NCBI GenBank assembly: GCA_015680685.1
Contig: MNCI01012629.1
Span: 333,941 to 397,940, forward strand
Reading direction: 5' to 3'
Length of the DNA: 64,000 nucleotides
From: Gnetum montanum
Lineage: Eukaryota; Streptophyta; Gnetopsida; Gnetales; Gnetaceae
Shown one piece after another: positions 48,430 through 58,448 of the stretch (position 1 is the first letter of the stretch; every line of letters begins with the position of its first letter). The translations under genes were made by a program, and so were the position numbers. The notes below the pieces were generated by a model. That model ran no database searches. It was not told where the DNA came from and saw only the letters and a program-made list of their open reading frames with translations.

Positions 48430-50264
48430 GTTATGTTGCTATGATATTCAAGAGAGTGGTAGTAGCAACTTGAAGTAGAGGAAGTAGAACTAGTTGAGGA
48501 AATAGGGTGTTGAATATAATATCTGTGTGGGTTGGATTGGAAGTAAGGGTAGGGCTAGTTTGATGTTGGCCTCCCCCATGATTATGGGTTTTTCCACTAC
48601 ATTGAATGATAGTGTTGAGGTTGGTACAAAGGCCCACTAGGATTGTATGGTTGGTTGTAGGATTATCTATAATTACCTTGTGAGGAAGGTAATTTTCTAG
48701 GCATTTGCTTTTCCACAAACTTAGGATTAAATGAAAAAGCCCAACACTCATGTAGATGTAACATGATTGGGCAACAACCCTTTGGATGGTCATATAGGTA
48801 GATGTCACATCCATCATCTTCTTCTGTGGTTGAGTCTATAGCCTCTTCTTATATAGCCATTTTTCTTGTTTGTTGATAAGTGTTCCTAGCTGTTTCTTGG
48901 TTCTTCTTCCTCCATGTATTGTGATCACATAATTCATTTTGTGTTAACTTCTCCTCTATAGTTTCTACAAAAGTTGTAGCTTTTTCATTTATCCACTCTA
49001 ACATCTTATCTAGCCTTGGAGTTCATCAAGAGATTCTTGCAGTGGCAAGGTTTGTTGTGATCGTCTCATCGAGAGTTGCCTCTTTTTCCTCATCATAGAT
49101 ATGGATCCTCTTATTTTGAATAGTTGGGTCCTAGTGATATTTCTCAACATTCTCTCATTTACATAGCTCTCCTTCTTCTTTTTCCACTTGCCCAATTAGC
49201 CTTTGTATCTGATGGGCTTTTAATTCATACAATTAACCTTGAGCATACATCCCAAGGGTCTCCCTCATTTTAGTACAAAGCCCATCTATGATGTGGAAAA
49301 GTTGCTATTTTTGAGAGAAATCATGGTTGTGATATCTATGTACTAGTGAATAGTATCTATCCAAGGAGACATCCAAGGGTTCATGATTTTCTTGCTTCCA
49401 CCCTTGGATTTATTTTCTTAGGTTGGACACTCTTGCATAGGTTTGGTATTTTTCATTGAAAAGTTCTACCATTACAGATCACTAGTGAATGGAGCTTGGT
49501 TCCAATGATTTATACCAACTTTTAGCTTTGTCTATTATTGTCCTAGGGAAGAGATTAAGCTTTTTCCACTTATTTTTGATATTTTGTAAGGAACAGACAT
49601 CATGTAAGACTTGTAAGTGATATTTTGGATTAGAATCATAGCCTCCCACAAATTTTGGGATATTATTCATATTGAGGCTTTTTATGCAACTTTTTGTGCA
49701 ATTCCTGTGGGGTATCTTAATTGCCTCTATGATCTACATTAGGCTCTTAGTGGCCAACAAGGGTTCATCATCATTAGACATGTCATGGTGAAAATTTCTA
49801 TTTCTATTTGTTTGATTATGATGATTTCATCTATGTTCATTTTGATGTCTTTGATTTTACCCTTGGGTTTAATTTCTATTCTTATTTCAACCCCATAGTG
49901 GAGCTTGATGTTACCTACATTCATCTTTGTTAGAACTAGACATTGAAGAGGAAGAGGAGGATGAGGAACTAGGAGGATTATCATGGCTTCGATGGTATTC
50001 CCCATAGTTCCTTCATTTATCTTTTTCAGGTCTTTAGAACGTCCTAGGCCTTGAGGCCTCTCCTAGTCTAGGACTTACTTCATCTTCTCTAGGGTTGTCT
50101 ACCTTAGGTGAACATAGTCCTTGAGCATAGTCAAGATGGTCATGAACATATGAAATCCTTGCATGAGGTTGGTCACTCTAATTTTCTTCAACATATATCT
50201 CATTGGTTATCCAATTAATGTTCTCTTCATATGAGGCATTATCACTTCCTTGTGAAAGAGACAT
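48430..50264 (-). pseudogene. Gag of element E
   Basis: The ATG at 50264 opens MSLSQGSDNASYEE. The gag core is at 49670-49482 (IPKFVGGYDSNPKYHLQVLH, WKKLNLFPRTIIDKAKSWYK), very like the same block of elements 1 and C. A Cys-rich end lies near 48810-48770. Stops and frame shifts are common. No pol domain follows. Confidence 0.75.
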
Positions 50265-50389
50265 TATTGTTGATGTATGATGTGTATGACTTAGTATTTT
50301 CCCAAAGATAATTTGTTAATGCATTTACAGTGATAGTGTATGATATAACTAATCTAGATAACTAGCACCGTCCCCAGCAATAGTGCCAA

Positions 50390-51408
50390 TGATGAGTGAC
50401 AAGGTACCCCCTATGCCTAACCATACGAATCACAAGCATTCACGCACGATCTGGTTGAATTCCATGGATAGGACTAGTTATGACATCTAGATCATTATTC
50501 CTTGATCGTAGTTTGCTATCTTCCCACTTGTACTAGTGGTAGCTTTATTATGTATGGTTTATTCTAGAGTGAGGCACATGATAATTGATGTTGTTTTGGC
50601 CTTATTTTTCTCCTAATGATCATAAAGAAAGAAATTGCTTAATTTAATTATCAACTTAAACATAAAGCCTAAATTAGGTTATAGGCAATGGGTGTCAATT
50701 CCCAGCTTGCTGTACATGTCTTGAACCCATGTATCCACTATTAGGATTACCAAGCACTATGCTACTAGGTGAACCAAGCAATAATGCTGCTGGGATTACC
50801 AAGTGAATGCGTGTTTATGCTCAAAATTGATCGTGCTCATTCTACCAATTCATTAACATGCATGGAAACATAAATATTAAATAAGTATATGAAATATAAA
50901 TTTCATTAAAAGTAAATTTAATTTAAGTCAAAGTGCTACAATGAATAAGAATCAATCTCGATCTTATTGCCATTCATGAAATGTGTCTAGGTACATTGCC
51001 ACTCGAATAAGATGCTATAAAATTGACTTAGACCCACATTGCGGGCACTCATTGATTATTCTCTAAGATTACAAAATAAGACTACAAAATTTTGGCTATT
51101 CTATTGGTTAAAAAATTGCATAAACATGGTTGTGAGCATGTATTTCTAGAGTTTATGGCTAGGCTATGTCAACGGGCCTCATCGATGCATGATATGATGC
51201 ATCGATGGGGCCTCATCGATGCAACTGATTGCATTGATGAGGCCTTGTCAATGTAGCCTATTATCAAAGCCTTAACATTAGAGCATTTTTGTCAGAGTCT
51301 TAACATTAGAGCATTATTGTTAGAGTCTTGACATTAGAGCCTTATTATCAGAGCCTACTAAAAATTTGACTTTTTACTAAATAACCTAGCCAATTGATGA
51401 CTCATCAG
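50390..51408 (-). repeat. 5' LTR of element E
   Basis: 1019 bp, the same ends and the same repeat series (51175-51360) as the left LTR. The two differ at scattered positions, so the insertion is not recent. Confidence 0.85.
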
Positions 51409-51413
51409 TCATC

Positions 51414-52150
51414 CAAGGAATAACTTGCTAATCAAAAATAGTTAAAGATGTTCAATAATTCCTTGGAGATATTGGCTACTACTGAAAATTTGTATAGAAT
51501 TTATCTAGGATTGCAAAATCATTGGTGGAGCTAACAAGGAAAGATGCTCCCTTTGTTTGGATCAAAAAATGTGAGAAAGTGTTCCAACAACTAAAAGAGA
51601 AGCTTGTAGAGACTCAAATCCTACAAGAACCTAACTATTCCAAGCCATTTCATATTATGATGGATGCATCAAATTATGCCTTGGAAGCTATGTTGATGTA
51701 GTTAGATGACAAAAAATGTCCATATTACATCCACCACGCTAGTTGAAGCATTGTGGGTGCACAACTAAACTACACCACCATAGAAAAAGAATTGATGGTG
51801 GTGGTGTTTGCTTTAGAAAAGTTTACAAATTACGTTCTTGGACATAAGGTGTTTGTGCACATAGAGCATTATGCCATCCACTTCCTAATAAACAAGCCAA
51901 TGGTGAGCCCTGTTGTCATACGGTGGTTTATGATCTTATAGGAATTTGATCTTATAATGATAGGTCAAAAGGGCACCAACAATGTGATTGCTGATCACTT
52001 ATCTCGGTTTTCATGGGATGACAAAGTGGAAGAAAGCCCATTATCTGATACATTTCCTAATGAACTCCTCTTTGCTAGAGCGATAACTAAAGAAATGCCC
52101 AATGAGCCAAAATGGTATGATGACATTCTCACCTATCTTCTCACTTAGGA
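51414..52150 (+). pseudogene. RT C-terminus and RNase H of element C
   Basis: This is the continuation after element E: FQQLKEKLVETQILQEPNYS, HIMMDASNYAL (RNase H start), YTTIEKELMVVVFALEKF and ADHLSRF (about 51987-52007). An integrase N-terminal start follows up to 52239. Its position and frame fit the interrupted RT at 44879. Confidence 0.8.
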
Positions 52151-52415
52151 GATGCCATAGGGGTTGGATCACCAAGAGAGATAGTAATTTCTTCACTAGG
52201 TAAAGCACTTTATGGAGATCAATAGACACCTCTATAAGGTGTGTGAAACACCGTGGAAATTGCGAGTCAGCCTCAGGCAAAGATTCGTGATTCAGGCAAG
52301 AGTACATGACAGAATTCTAGAAAGAAGAACAAGACAGGGCGATGCAAGGAGGCACGCGACATCAAGACTTTGATTTTCCTTTGCAGATTTCTTATCTTAC
52401 TATGTTTTTCATTAT

Positions 52416-52910
52416 TTACGCTATAGCATGCAATATAGCGTAATGATGCTTTGCGTAACATAGTCCAACATTCAAAGGCAGCTTACTTCAGCAGCTTTGG
52501 CAAAGCCTAAGGCCTAAGCAGCGTAATATGCGACTTCTCGTATATTTTGGCTAAGTCTTTTGTCCAAGGCCGAGTTTACGCTTTGTACGCACGACAACGT
52601 AATGAGCGTTGAAAAAGTCAAAGAGAGACCAAAGATGCATAGTAGATCAGCGCCTTTCTTTCTTTACATATTGGCTTCCTTACGCTCGTTACGCAATGCA
52701 GCGTGTGTCAGCGTAGGTCATCGTCAAAATAATCATTGCTTACGCTTCACTACGCACGGCGGCGTAAACGAGCATAAAGCAGCTTGAATCTATTGTCTTC
52801 ATGCTTTATTACGCTCTTATATGCGACGCAATGCGTACGAGCGTAATGTAGCCCAAAATCAACTGAGGTATGCCCGACCCACATTTGTCACTCATACGCA
52901 CAATACGCAG
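52416..52910. repeat. Cluster of TACGC/GCGTA inverted repeats in U3
   Basis: TTACGCTATA (52416-52425) and TATAGCGTAA (52434-52443) form a perfect 10-bp hairpin with an 8-base loop. ATTACGCTC (52808-52816) and GAGCGTAAT (52839-52847) form a 9-bp one. About 17 TACGC/GCGTA copies lie in roughly 490 bases, where about one would be expected by chance. Confidence 0.75.
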
Positions 52911-53027
52911 GTGCACGTATTGTGCATAGTTATGGATTTCAACAGAAGGATGGTCAAGTCAACGATCTTTCGAAAATTTTGAAACACGTGTCATCACAGT
53001 TGTGCCTTCTCCACATATCGTCAAACC

Positions 53028-53035
53028 TATAAATA
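53028..53035 (+). promoter_or_regulatory. TATA box of element F LTR
   Basis: TATAAATA preceded by CAAACC. The transcript would start some 30 bases on, in the GGGAGAAGAAAAAAGG stretch. Confidence 0.6.
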
Positions 53036-53849
53036 TCCCAGTGGGAGAAGAAAAAAGGGGGACAACAACAGACACACACAGAGACAGAGAAACCACCGAG
53101 ATAGAGAGAAAGAGCAGCATTTTCTGGCAACCACCTTGGCAGCTCTAGCTTTCCACAGAGACAGGAGACACTTGGCTTGAGCATTGGCAGTAAGAGCAAT
53201 TACCCCTTTGACGAAGACACAACTTTCTCCATTGGTGATCATCAGCGGTTCCGAGAAAAGACTACCTAAGGCAAAAGGAGCAGATCAGAGATCCAGAGAT
53301 CATCTGGTGTGGTTTGTGAGTTTCTATTGATCAGAAGTAGTTGATCAATAGACGTCAGAACTTGACCTTCCTTGCATCCCTTCTTCGGCCTACAAGGTAG
53401 ATCGGATTCTATTCTGCACTGCTGCTCAGATAGTTTGCTTGTTCCTTGTTGCTTTGTGTTCGCTTTATACAAAACAATCGGGGTCTCCCCAGTGTAACTT
53501 GAATACACAAAATACTTATTTTCCCAGGTTAAACTATAGATCTTGTAATCACGTGTTTCTCTCGTGTCTGATTCCTGTTGTCGAGTTAACGCTATCATCA
53601 TCATTACCATTCATCTACATCACTTTTCTCTCCTTTCACGACTCGCCGAATCAGATCCTTCCACAAAATATTCGTAATCTTCATCGGTTTACTGATTAGT
53701 AAGTCCCTGTCTGATCGACAAGACCGTTCAGGGCACCGCGGATTCGTTTTTCTAGCATAGCCCTCTCGTGGATCCGTGGTTAAAACTGTATACACGGGAT
53801 TTTGTTTGGTATTTTCTAGCTGCCGACATTTTTCGTCGTTACAGTTTTC

Positions 53850-53868
53850 TGGCGCTAGAAGGAGGGCC
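53850..53868 (+). other. Primer-binding site of element F
   Basis: TGGCGCTAGAAGGAGGGCC begins six bases after the LTR end. This type of site is familiar from Tat-lineage elements. I cannot name the tRNA with confidence. Confidence 0.65.
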
Positions 53869-54085
53869 TAGGCTCCGATCCGTATTTTTCGGGTAGCCCT
53901 ATTAGCGATTTATAGCCAAAACCGTAAACGTAATACCTCTAGGGAAGTTTACGGTAAACCACGTGGTGTAGATCGATCACAGGAATGATTCCTCTAGAAT
54001 CCTACAGAGTAGAAAGCCTATTTGCGATCTTTTTGTCAGCCGCTTATTAGATCTGGTCATTTGTCATAGTTAATCCACTCGATCA

Positions 54086-56515
54086 ATGGATTCCGTATAC
54101 ACAACCACAACCGCTACGGTCGCCGTTGATGTGGGTACCACATCAGTGAACCCTATCGTTGTCACCAGACTAGCTTTTGGTGCAGCGGGATCGTAGGGAC
54201 CATCGCGTAGGTCATTAAGACTGTAGGGCAAAGTACCCTGTTTTCATGGTCGTAACCCCTGAAGAATACAATTTCATCTGCGTTAAGATCTAGGCAAAGC
54301 TTGCCCTTAGCCGAGCCAAGATCGAAGCAAAAAGAAACTTTGAGATGATCCATCGAGGAGGTCATGATTTCACTCCAATAGCCTATGACATTATCCCTTT
54401 GACCGAACATCAACATGAAATTATAACACAGTTGGTCATGGCCAAGGGCCAGGCTTCACGGGCTACGCTGGAGCCCCAGAATGGGGAGGAGGAAGAGGAT
54501 GAATTAGCAGCCCAGTCTGAACACTCATTCCATACTCTGAGCCCCCACATGTACATAAATCCCTTGTTTCCTTTCAACGGAGAGGCCACTCCTCTTGACC
54601 CAGCCATGACCACATAGACGCATTTCCCTATCATTCCACAAGCCACTACGCAGCCATCTGGGCTGCAAATGCAAATACCTCACAACAACAATGGGGCGGT
54701 TTCATCCCCGCGTGTACTCAGCATTCCGTTGGTGGTTCCAGCGACTACCGCGCCCCATTTCATCCCGCAGATCCAACCCCAAACTATGTCCACAACTCGT
54801 CTGATCCAAACTTTGTTGCTGCCGCCCCCTCCAACCCGATAGATCATCGCCGTCGTGCAACCATAGATGCCTGTCCAACGGCCTACCGTGAGTCAGTGGA
54901 CCTACCCCGTGGCACAACACAACCAGTCTGCGGTATACGGTGTGCAACCCTCAGTGGCACCCGCAACACATATTCCGCCAATGGTTCTGCAATATCCTCA
55001 TCCTTATCCCGCGTAGCAGATGGCGACTAACCTCTCTTCCCAAACTGGTGGATGGTGGTCTTCACAGGCCCCCCTGGCTGCAGGGATTCCCGCCCCACCA
55101 TCTACCGGCCAAACCATTCCACCACTTCCACTGCCTGGCACGGGTTTTCTAGGTTAGCCCCCTACTCCTCCTGCATAGGCACCTCCAGTAACGGGTTTGG
55201 ATCAAGCCTTTCTACTTATTCAAATCCTCACCGAGGAGGTTAGGCGTCTTAAGGCTGCTGGGTCAGACACGGTACAGATCATGGACTTCTACCAAGATGA
55301 TCCTATCAGCTTAGCGGTCCCTATGTTGTCATTGGCAACAGGGATGTCCTTGCCTCATTTTACCAAGTATAATGGGGAGGGGGATCCTAACGCGCACTTG
55401 GTCACGTTTAGATCTGAATCCTTGTTGCTGCAATAGTGGCCTCACACGATTATCCGCATCTTTGCTATGTCATTGACAGGAAAAGCTCTAGACTGGTATC
55501 GGGCCCTCTCACGCTCTTCCATCTCAACCTTGGAAGAGCTTCTGACACAATTCGTGACTCGCTTTAAATACAACTTACAGCTGGAAGTCACATTAGATCA
55601 ACTTATGGGAGTGAAACAAGATCCTCTCGAGCCAGTCCAGAAGTTCATACAGCGCTGGAACGCTACTTTGAATGAAATCCGTGAGCCAATTATGGATTCA
55701 CATTTATTGGCCATTTTCAAAGGAGCAGTCAATGAATTTATTAAGTCAAAGCTGTATTATCTTTCCCCCAACTCCTTACACCAGGCCTTCGCTCAAATTA
55801 GAAGCATCCAAGATGCTGCGGAGGCCACCAAAGACCCGGCGTATGTCGCCTATAAGAACGCCCACAACAAGAGCAAAGACAAAGGTAAAGTGGCGACAAC
55901 GACAGTAGCTGCACTCGCTGAAGGCCCAAAGAACAAGAACAAGAAGGCATCTAGCACACCTCCTAAGACCACAGCCAGTGCAAGTGGCACCAGCCAAGAC
56001 ACGGCTGCCCCTGAAGGCTCCCCCAGCCAAAACCAAACTTTGAGTGTAAAGATCGCTCAAAGTATACAGCCCTGCCTGTAAAACATTCAGAACTGTTGAA
56101 ACAATTGTTAGGGGCTGGATACATGCAACCCAAGAGGGTATCCGAAGAAGCTCTGAAGCGTCACAGAAGTCATTGTGAACTGCTGAAGAACCCTTCTTTA
56201 GCCCTACCTAACAAACCACCAGTTCCAAAATCTTTCAGGCTGGACCATTTCTATGACTACCACCAGTTGTGTGGTCACGATACATACTACTGCTGGGCAT
56301 TGAAGGATGACATTCAATGCATGATCGATGAGAGTCATCTGAAATTGGACGGAAGTAGTCCGGCGCGTCAGGAAAACCAAGCATTGCACATGTATAAGGA
56401 TCCATTGAATGCAAACGACGCACCCTATACAATTAGTGTGGTGAATACGGATAGTGATAGGAAGGCACCACCCAGACAACCTTTCGTTTTACGTGTGCCA
56501 ACCAACTCACAATAG
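54086..56515 (+). pseudogene. Gag of element F
   Basis: It starts at ATG 54086, with a frame change before an ATG at 54246. It runs through a Pro/Gln-rich region to the gag domain (55300-55830: FTKYNGEGDPNAHLVTF, LTGKALDWYRAL, FNLxxV-type heptads, IQRWNATLNEI). A second frame change near 56045 leads to the zinc knuckle YHQLCGHDTYYC (about 56258-56293), which lacks the usual first Cys. About seven in-frame stops occur. Gag would package element RNA in the cytoplasm. Confidence 0.8.
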
Positions 56516-56520
56516 GGGGG

Positions 56521-57876
56521 AGCCCTTCATCCACAGCCAATGGCGACTCACGGCCACCTTTTATTATTCGTGCACCTTCTCAGAATGCCACCCAGCCATG
56601 CAGTAGTAGCGAAGTCGCGGCCTCGTCCGCACCCACGCATAGGCCACCTTTCATCATTAGAGCGCCAAAACCACCGGCTGCTCCTCTCACGCAGGGGCAA
56701 ACCTCTAACCAAAACCGCCAACCACCACCCGATAAACAGAAGCAAGAGGATACATCTGTCAACGCTACAAAGGACTACTCTGCACTCGGCTTCCCTAAGC
56801 CCAGGCCCCTGGCCTCTGTGCCTTCGCCTGTACCTCAGAGATAGGGTAAAGGTGCAGAAATGCAGTCTCCTCCTCTCGGCGAGAAAAGGAACAACCTCTC
56901 GATGGACACCACTCCACCTTGGGAGATTCGTCTCTTGGGAAGAATAGAAGAAGACAAGGGGAACAAACAACCTAGCCAAGAGAGGGACCTCCTCAATGTG
57001 TTTACACAGGTTAAACAGGCTTTAAAATAAAAAAATACAACGCTGAGCCTCTATGACCTGCTTATGACATCCCAAAAACATCGTGAGGCTATGGTCCATA
57101 TGCTGACATCCATACCTGTGGATGAAAGCTTACCAGCGGAGGAGGAAGTGATCCACGCGGTCATGTTTCCTTCCGAAGCTGAGCAACCCAAGCCCACCTC
57201 ACTGACCTTTCATGACGAGTCCATCAAAGATGATCCTAAGAAAGGTCAGGTAACCACTGAACCCATGTTCATCACAATTCGAGTCGGTCAGTACCTGATC
57301 CGGAGACTACATGTGGATGACGGCACCGCTGCAAACGTCATTCCTTATCCCATCGTGGATAGGTTGGGTCTGGTCAACCAGATCATTCCCATGATGACAA
57401 CCTGCATAAAGTCGTTCAATGGAGCAAGGGTTCAAGTCAAAGGGACGGTGCGTATCGAGTTTGTGGCAGGGAAGCAATTCCCAACGGATGCCACATTCTT
57501 AGTCATCGAGGAGATGCCTGGCTTCAACTTGATCCTAGGGAGATCCTGGTTTGCCCAGCTGAGGGTGGTTTCATCACCGATACATCAAGAAATACACCTA
57601 CCTTATGCAGGAGGGGAGGTCGTGATACGCGACGATGAAACCACCCCCAGAACTGTCAACAACATTGAGGAAGAACGGGGTTCGGAGATAGAAACCTCGG
57701 ACGATCAGACCAATCTCCAAATCCCTCAGAAAATCGAAACCAATGATGATAGTTCAGCTTGGGCCAACCTGCCATTTCAGGATGGCGGCGTGGAGGAGTC
57801 AGACCGTAAGCCCCTCCGCCCTTACGCAGCATTGAACGTAAAGGCCGTTAAGAAACAATTGCGAATTAGCGGTTAA
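56521..57876 (+). pseudogene. Linker and aspartic protease of element F
   Basis: The frame begins after a run of six G (56515-56520), where gag and protease frames differ. PPFIIRAP occurs twice (about 56562 and 56650). From 57064 to the stop at 57876 it is open for 270 codons: LHVDDGTAANVIPYPIVDRL (57310-57369, catalytic D-x-G-T) and FNLILGRSWFAQL (57523-57561). The tail after about 57600 is acidic and not part of the fold. An in-frame TAA lies just before 57031. Confidence 0.8.
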
Positions 57877-58448
57877 ACTGAACGGCATTTACGCACATTA
57901 TCATGTTTATTAACAATTATCACAGTTTACGCTTAGCATTTCGTTTTCGCTTAATGCATATTTATGCCATAGAAATTTTCAATGTTTACGCCTGTCATTC
58001 CTTCTTTACGCTGTTACATTCTTGTTCTATACGCATTCACGTCTTTTGATCACTTTAGCCCAAATACGCAAAAACAACAAAAAAATATACACTACCACCT
58101 TACACTTTCTACATTACGTAGAGGGCCTGCAATGGCCTTAAACTAGTTGTGGCCTGCAATGGCCTAAAACTAACCATGGCCCGCAATGGCCTAAAACTAG
58201 CTTCTAGATTACGCAAACGCTCATGATGGCCCGCAATGGCCTAAAACTAGTCATTCCACTCTGTCGTAACACAACTTAGGCAAAACTGTTAACAACTACA
58301 GTTACGCTTTGCAGATAAAAACGCACAAGACACAAAGACAAAGAAAATATATAATACTTAAAATTGTTACAAAATCTTATTGCTAGTCTTTCAGTCATCC
58401 CAGTAATCATTGTTAGCAAAAATCAATAAATCCATGCGTAAATCACAA
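57877..58448. other. Spacer between protease and antisense gene
   Basis: No sense or antisense frame is seen. TACGC words recur (near 57890, 57930, 57990, 58010, 58040, 58210 and 58310), as in the U3 of the LTR. It contains the 22-bp repeats at 58124-58249 and should include the 3' UTR of the antisense gene. AATAAG on the minus strand near 58380 is the best poly(A)-like word. Confidence 0.5.
58124..58249 (+). repeat. Four 22-bp repeats
   Basis: Units starting GGCCYGCAATGGCCTWAAAC at 58124, 58151, 58178 and 58228 (spacing 27, 27 and 50). Copies three and four are identical. Each contains the palindrome-like GGCC...GGCC. Confidence 0.85.

Larger units (their letters stand above)
44880..51408 (-). 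mobile_element. Element E: complete LTR element lacking pol
   Basis: Both LTRs are 1019 bp (44880-45898 and 50390-51408), with TGAT...ATCA termini and a perfect 5-bp target duplication GTCAT (44875-44879 and 51409-51413). The PBS (50370-50389) and polypurine tract (45909-45899) are in place. The interior (about 4.5 kb) encodes only gag (50264 to about 48430, minus strand). I find no protease, RT or integrase. It is a non-autonomous relative of elements 1 and C. Confidence 0.85.
39671..52239 (+). mobile_element. Element C: Ty3/gypsy retrotransposon, interrupted and truncated
   Basis: Plus strand: 5' LTR 39671-40513, PBS, gag (40673 to about 42500), protease (43196-43711), RT (44200-44879), then the rest of RT and RNase H (51409-52150) and the first residues of integrase up to 52239. 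Element E (44880-51408) is inserted in the RT gene, and element F begins where the integrase breaks off. Many stops are present. Confidence 0.8.
52240..53843 (+). repeat. 5' LTR of element F
   Basis: About 1.6 kb, TGTGTGAAACACCG...CGTCGTTACA. A TATA box (TATAAATA, 53028-53035) is followed by a purine-rich leader. U3 (52380-52930) holds about 17 copies of TACGC or its reverse GCGTA. The left edge could be two bases further in. Confidence 0.75.

Noticed and set aside
52416-52910. A CRISPR-like array
   Set aside because: The repeats are five to ten bases, occur in both orientations and have irregular spacing. They sit in a plant LTR.
53266-53610. 114-codon minus-strand frame in the LTR of element F
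   Set aside because: It lies in the R/U5 region of the LTR and has no partner exon, promoter or conserved residue.
56548-56979. 143-codon minus-strand frame in element F
   Set aside because: It lies opposite the gag-protease linker, whose sense frame continues into the protease. The antisense reading has no recognisable feature and no splice context.
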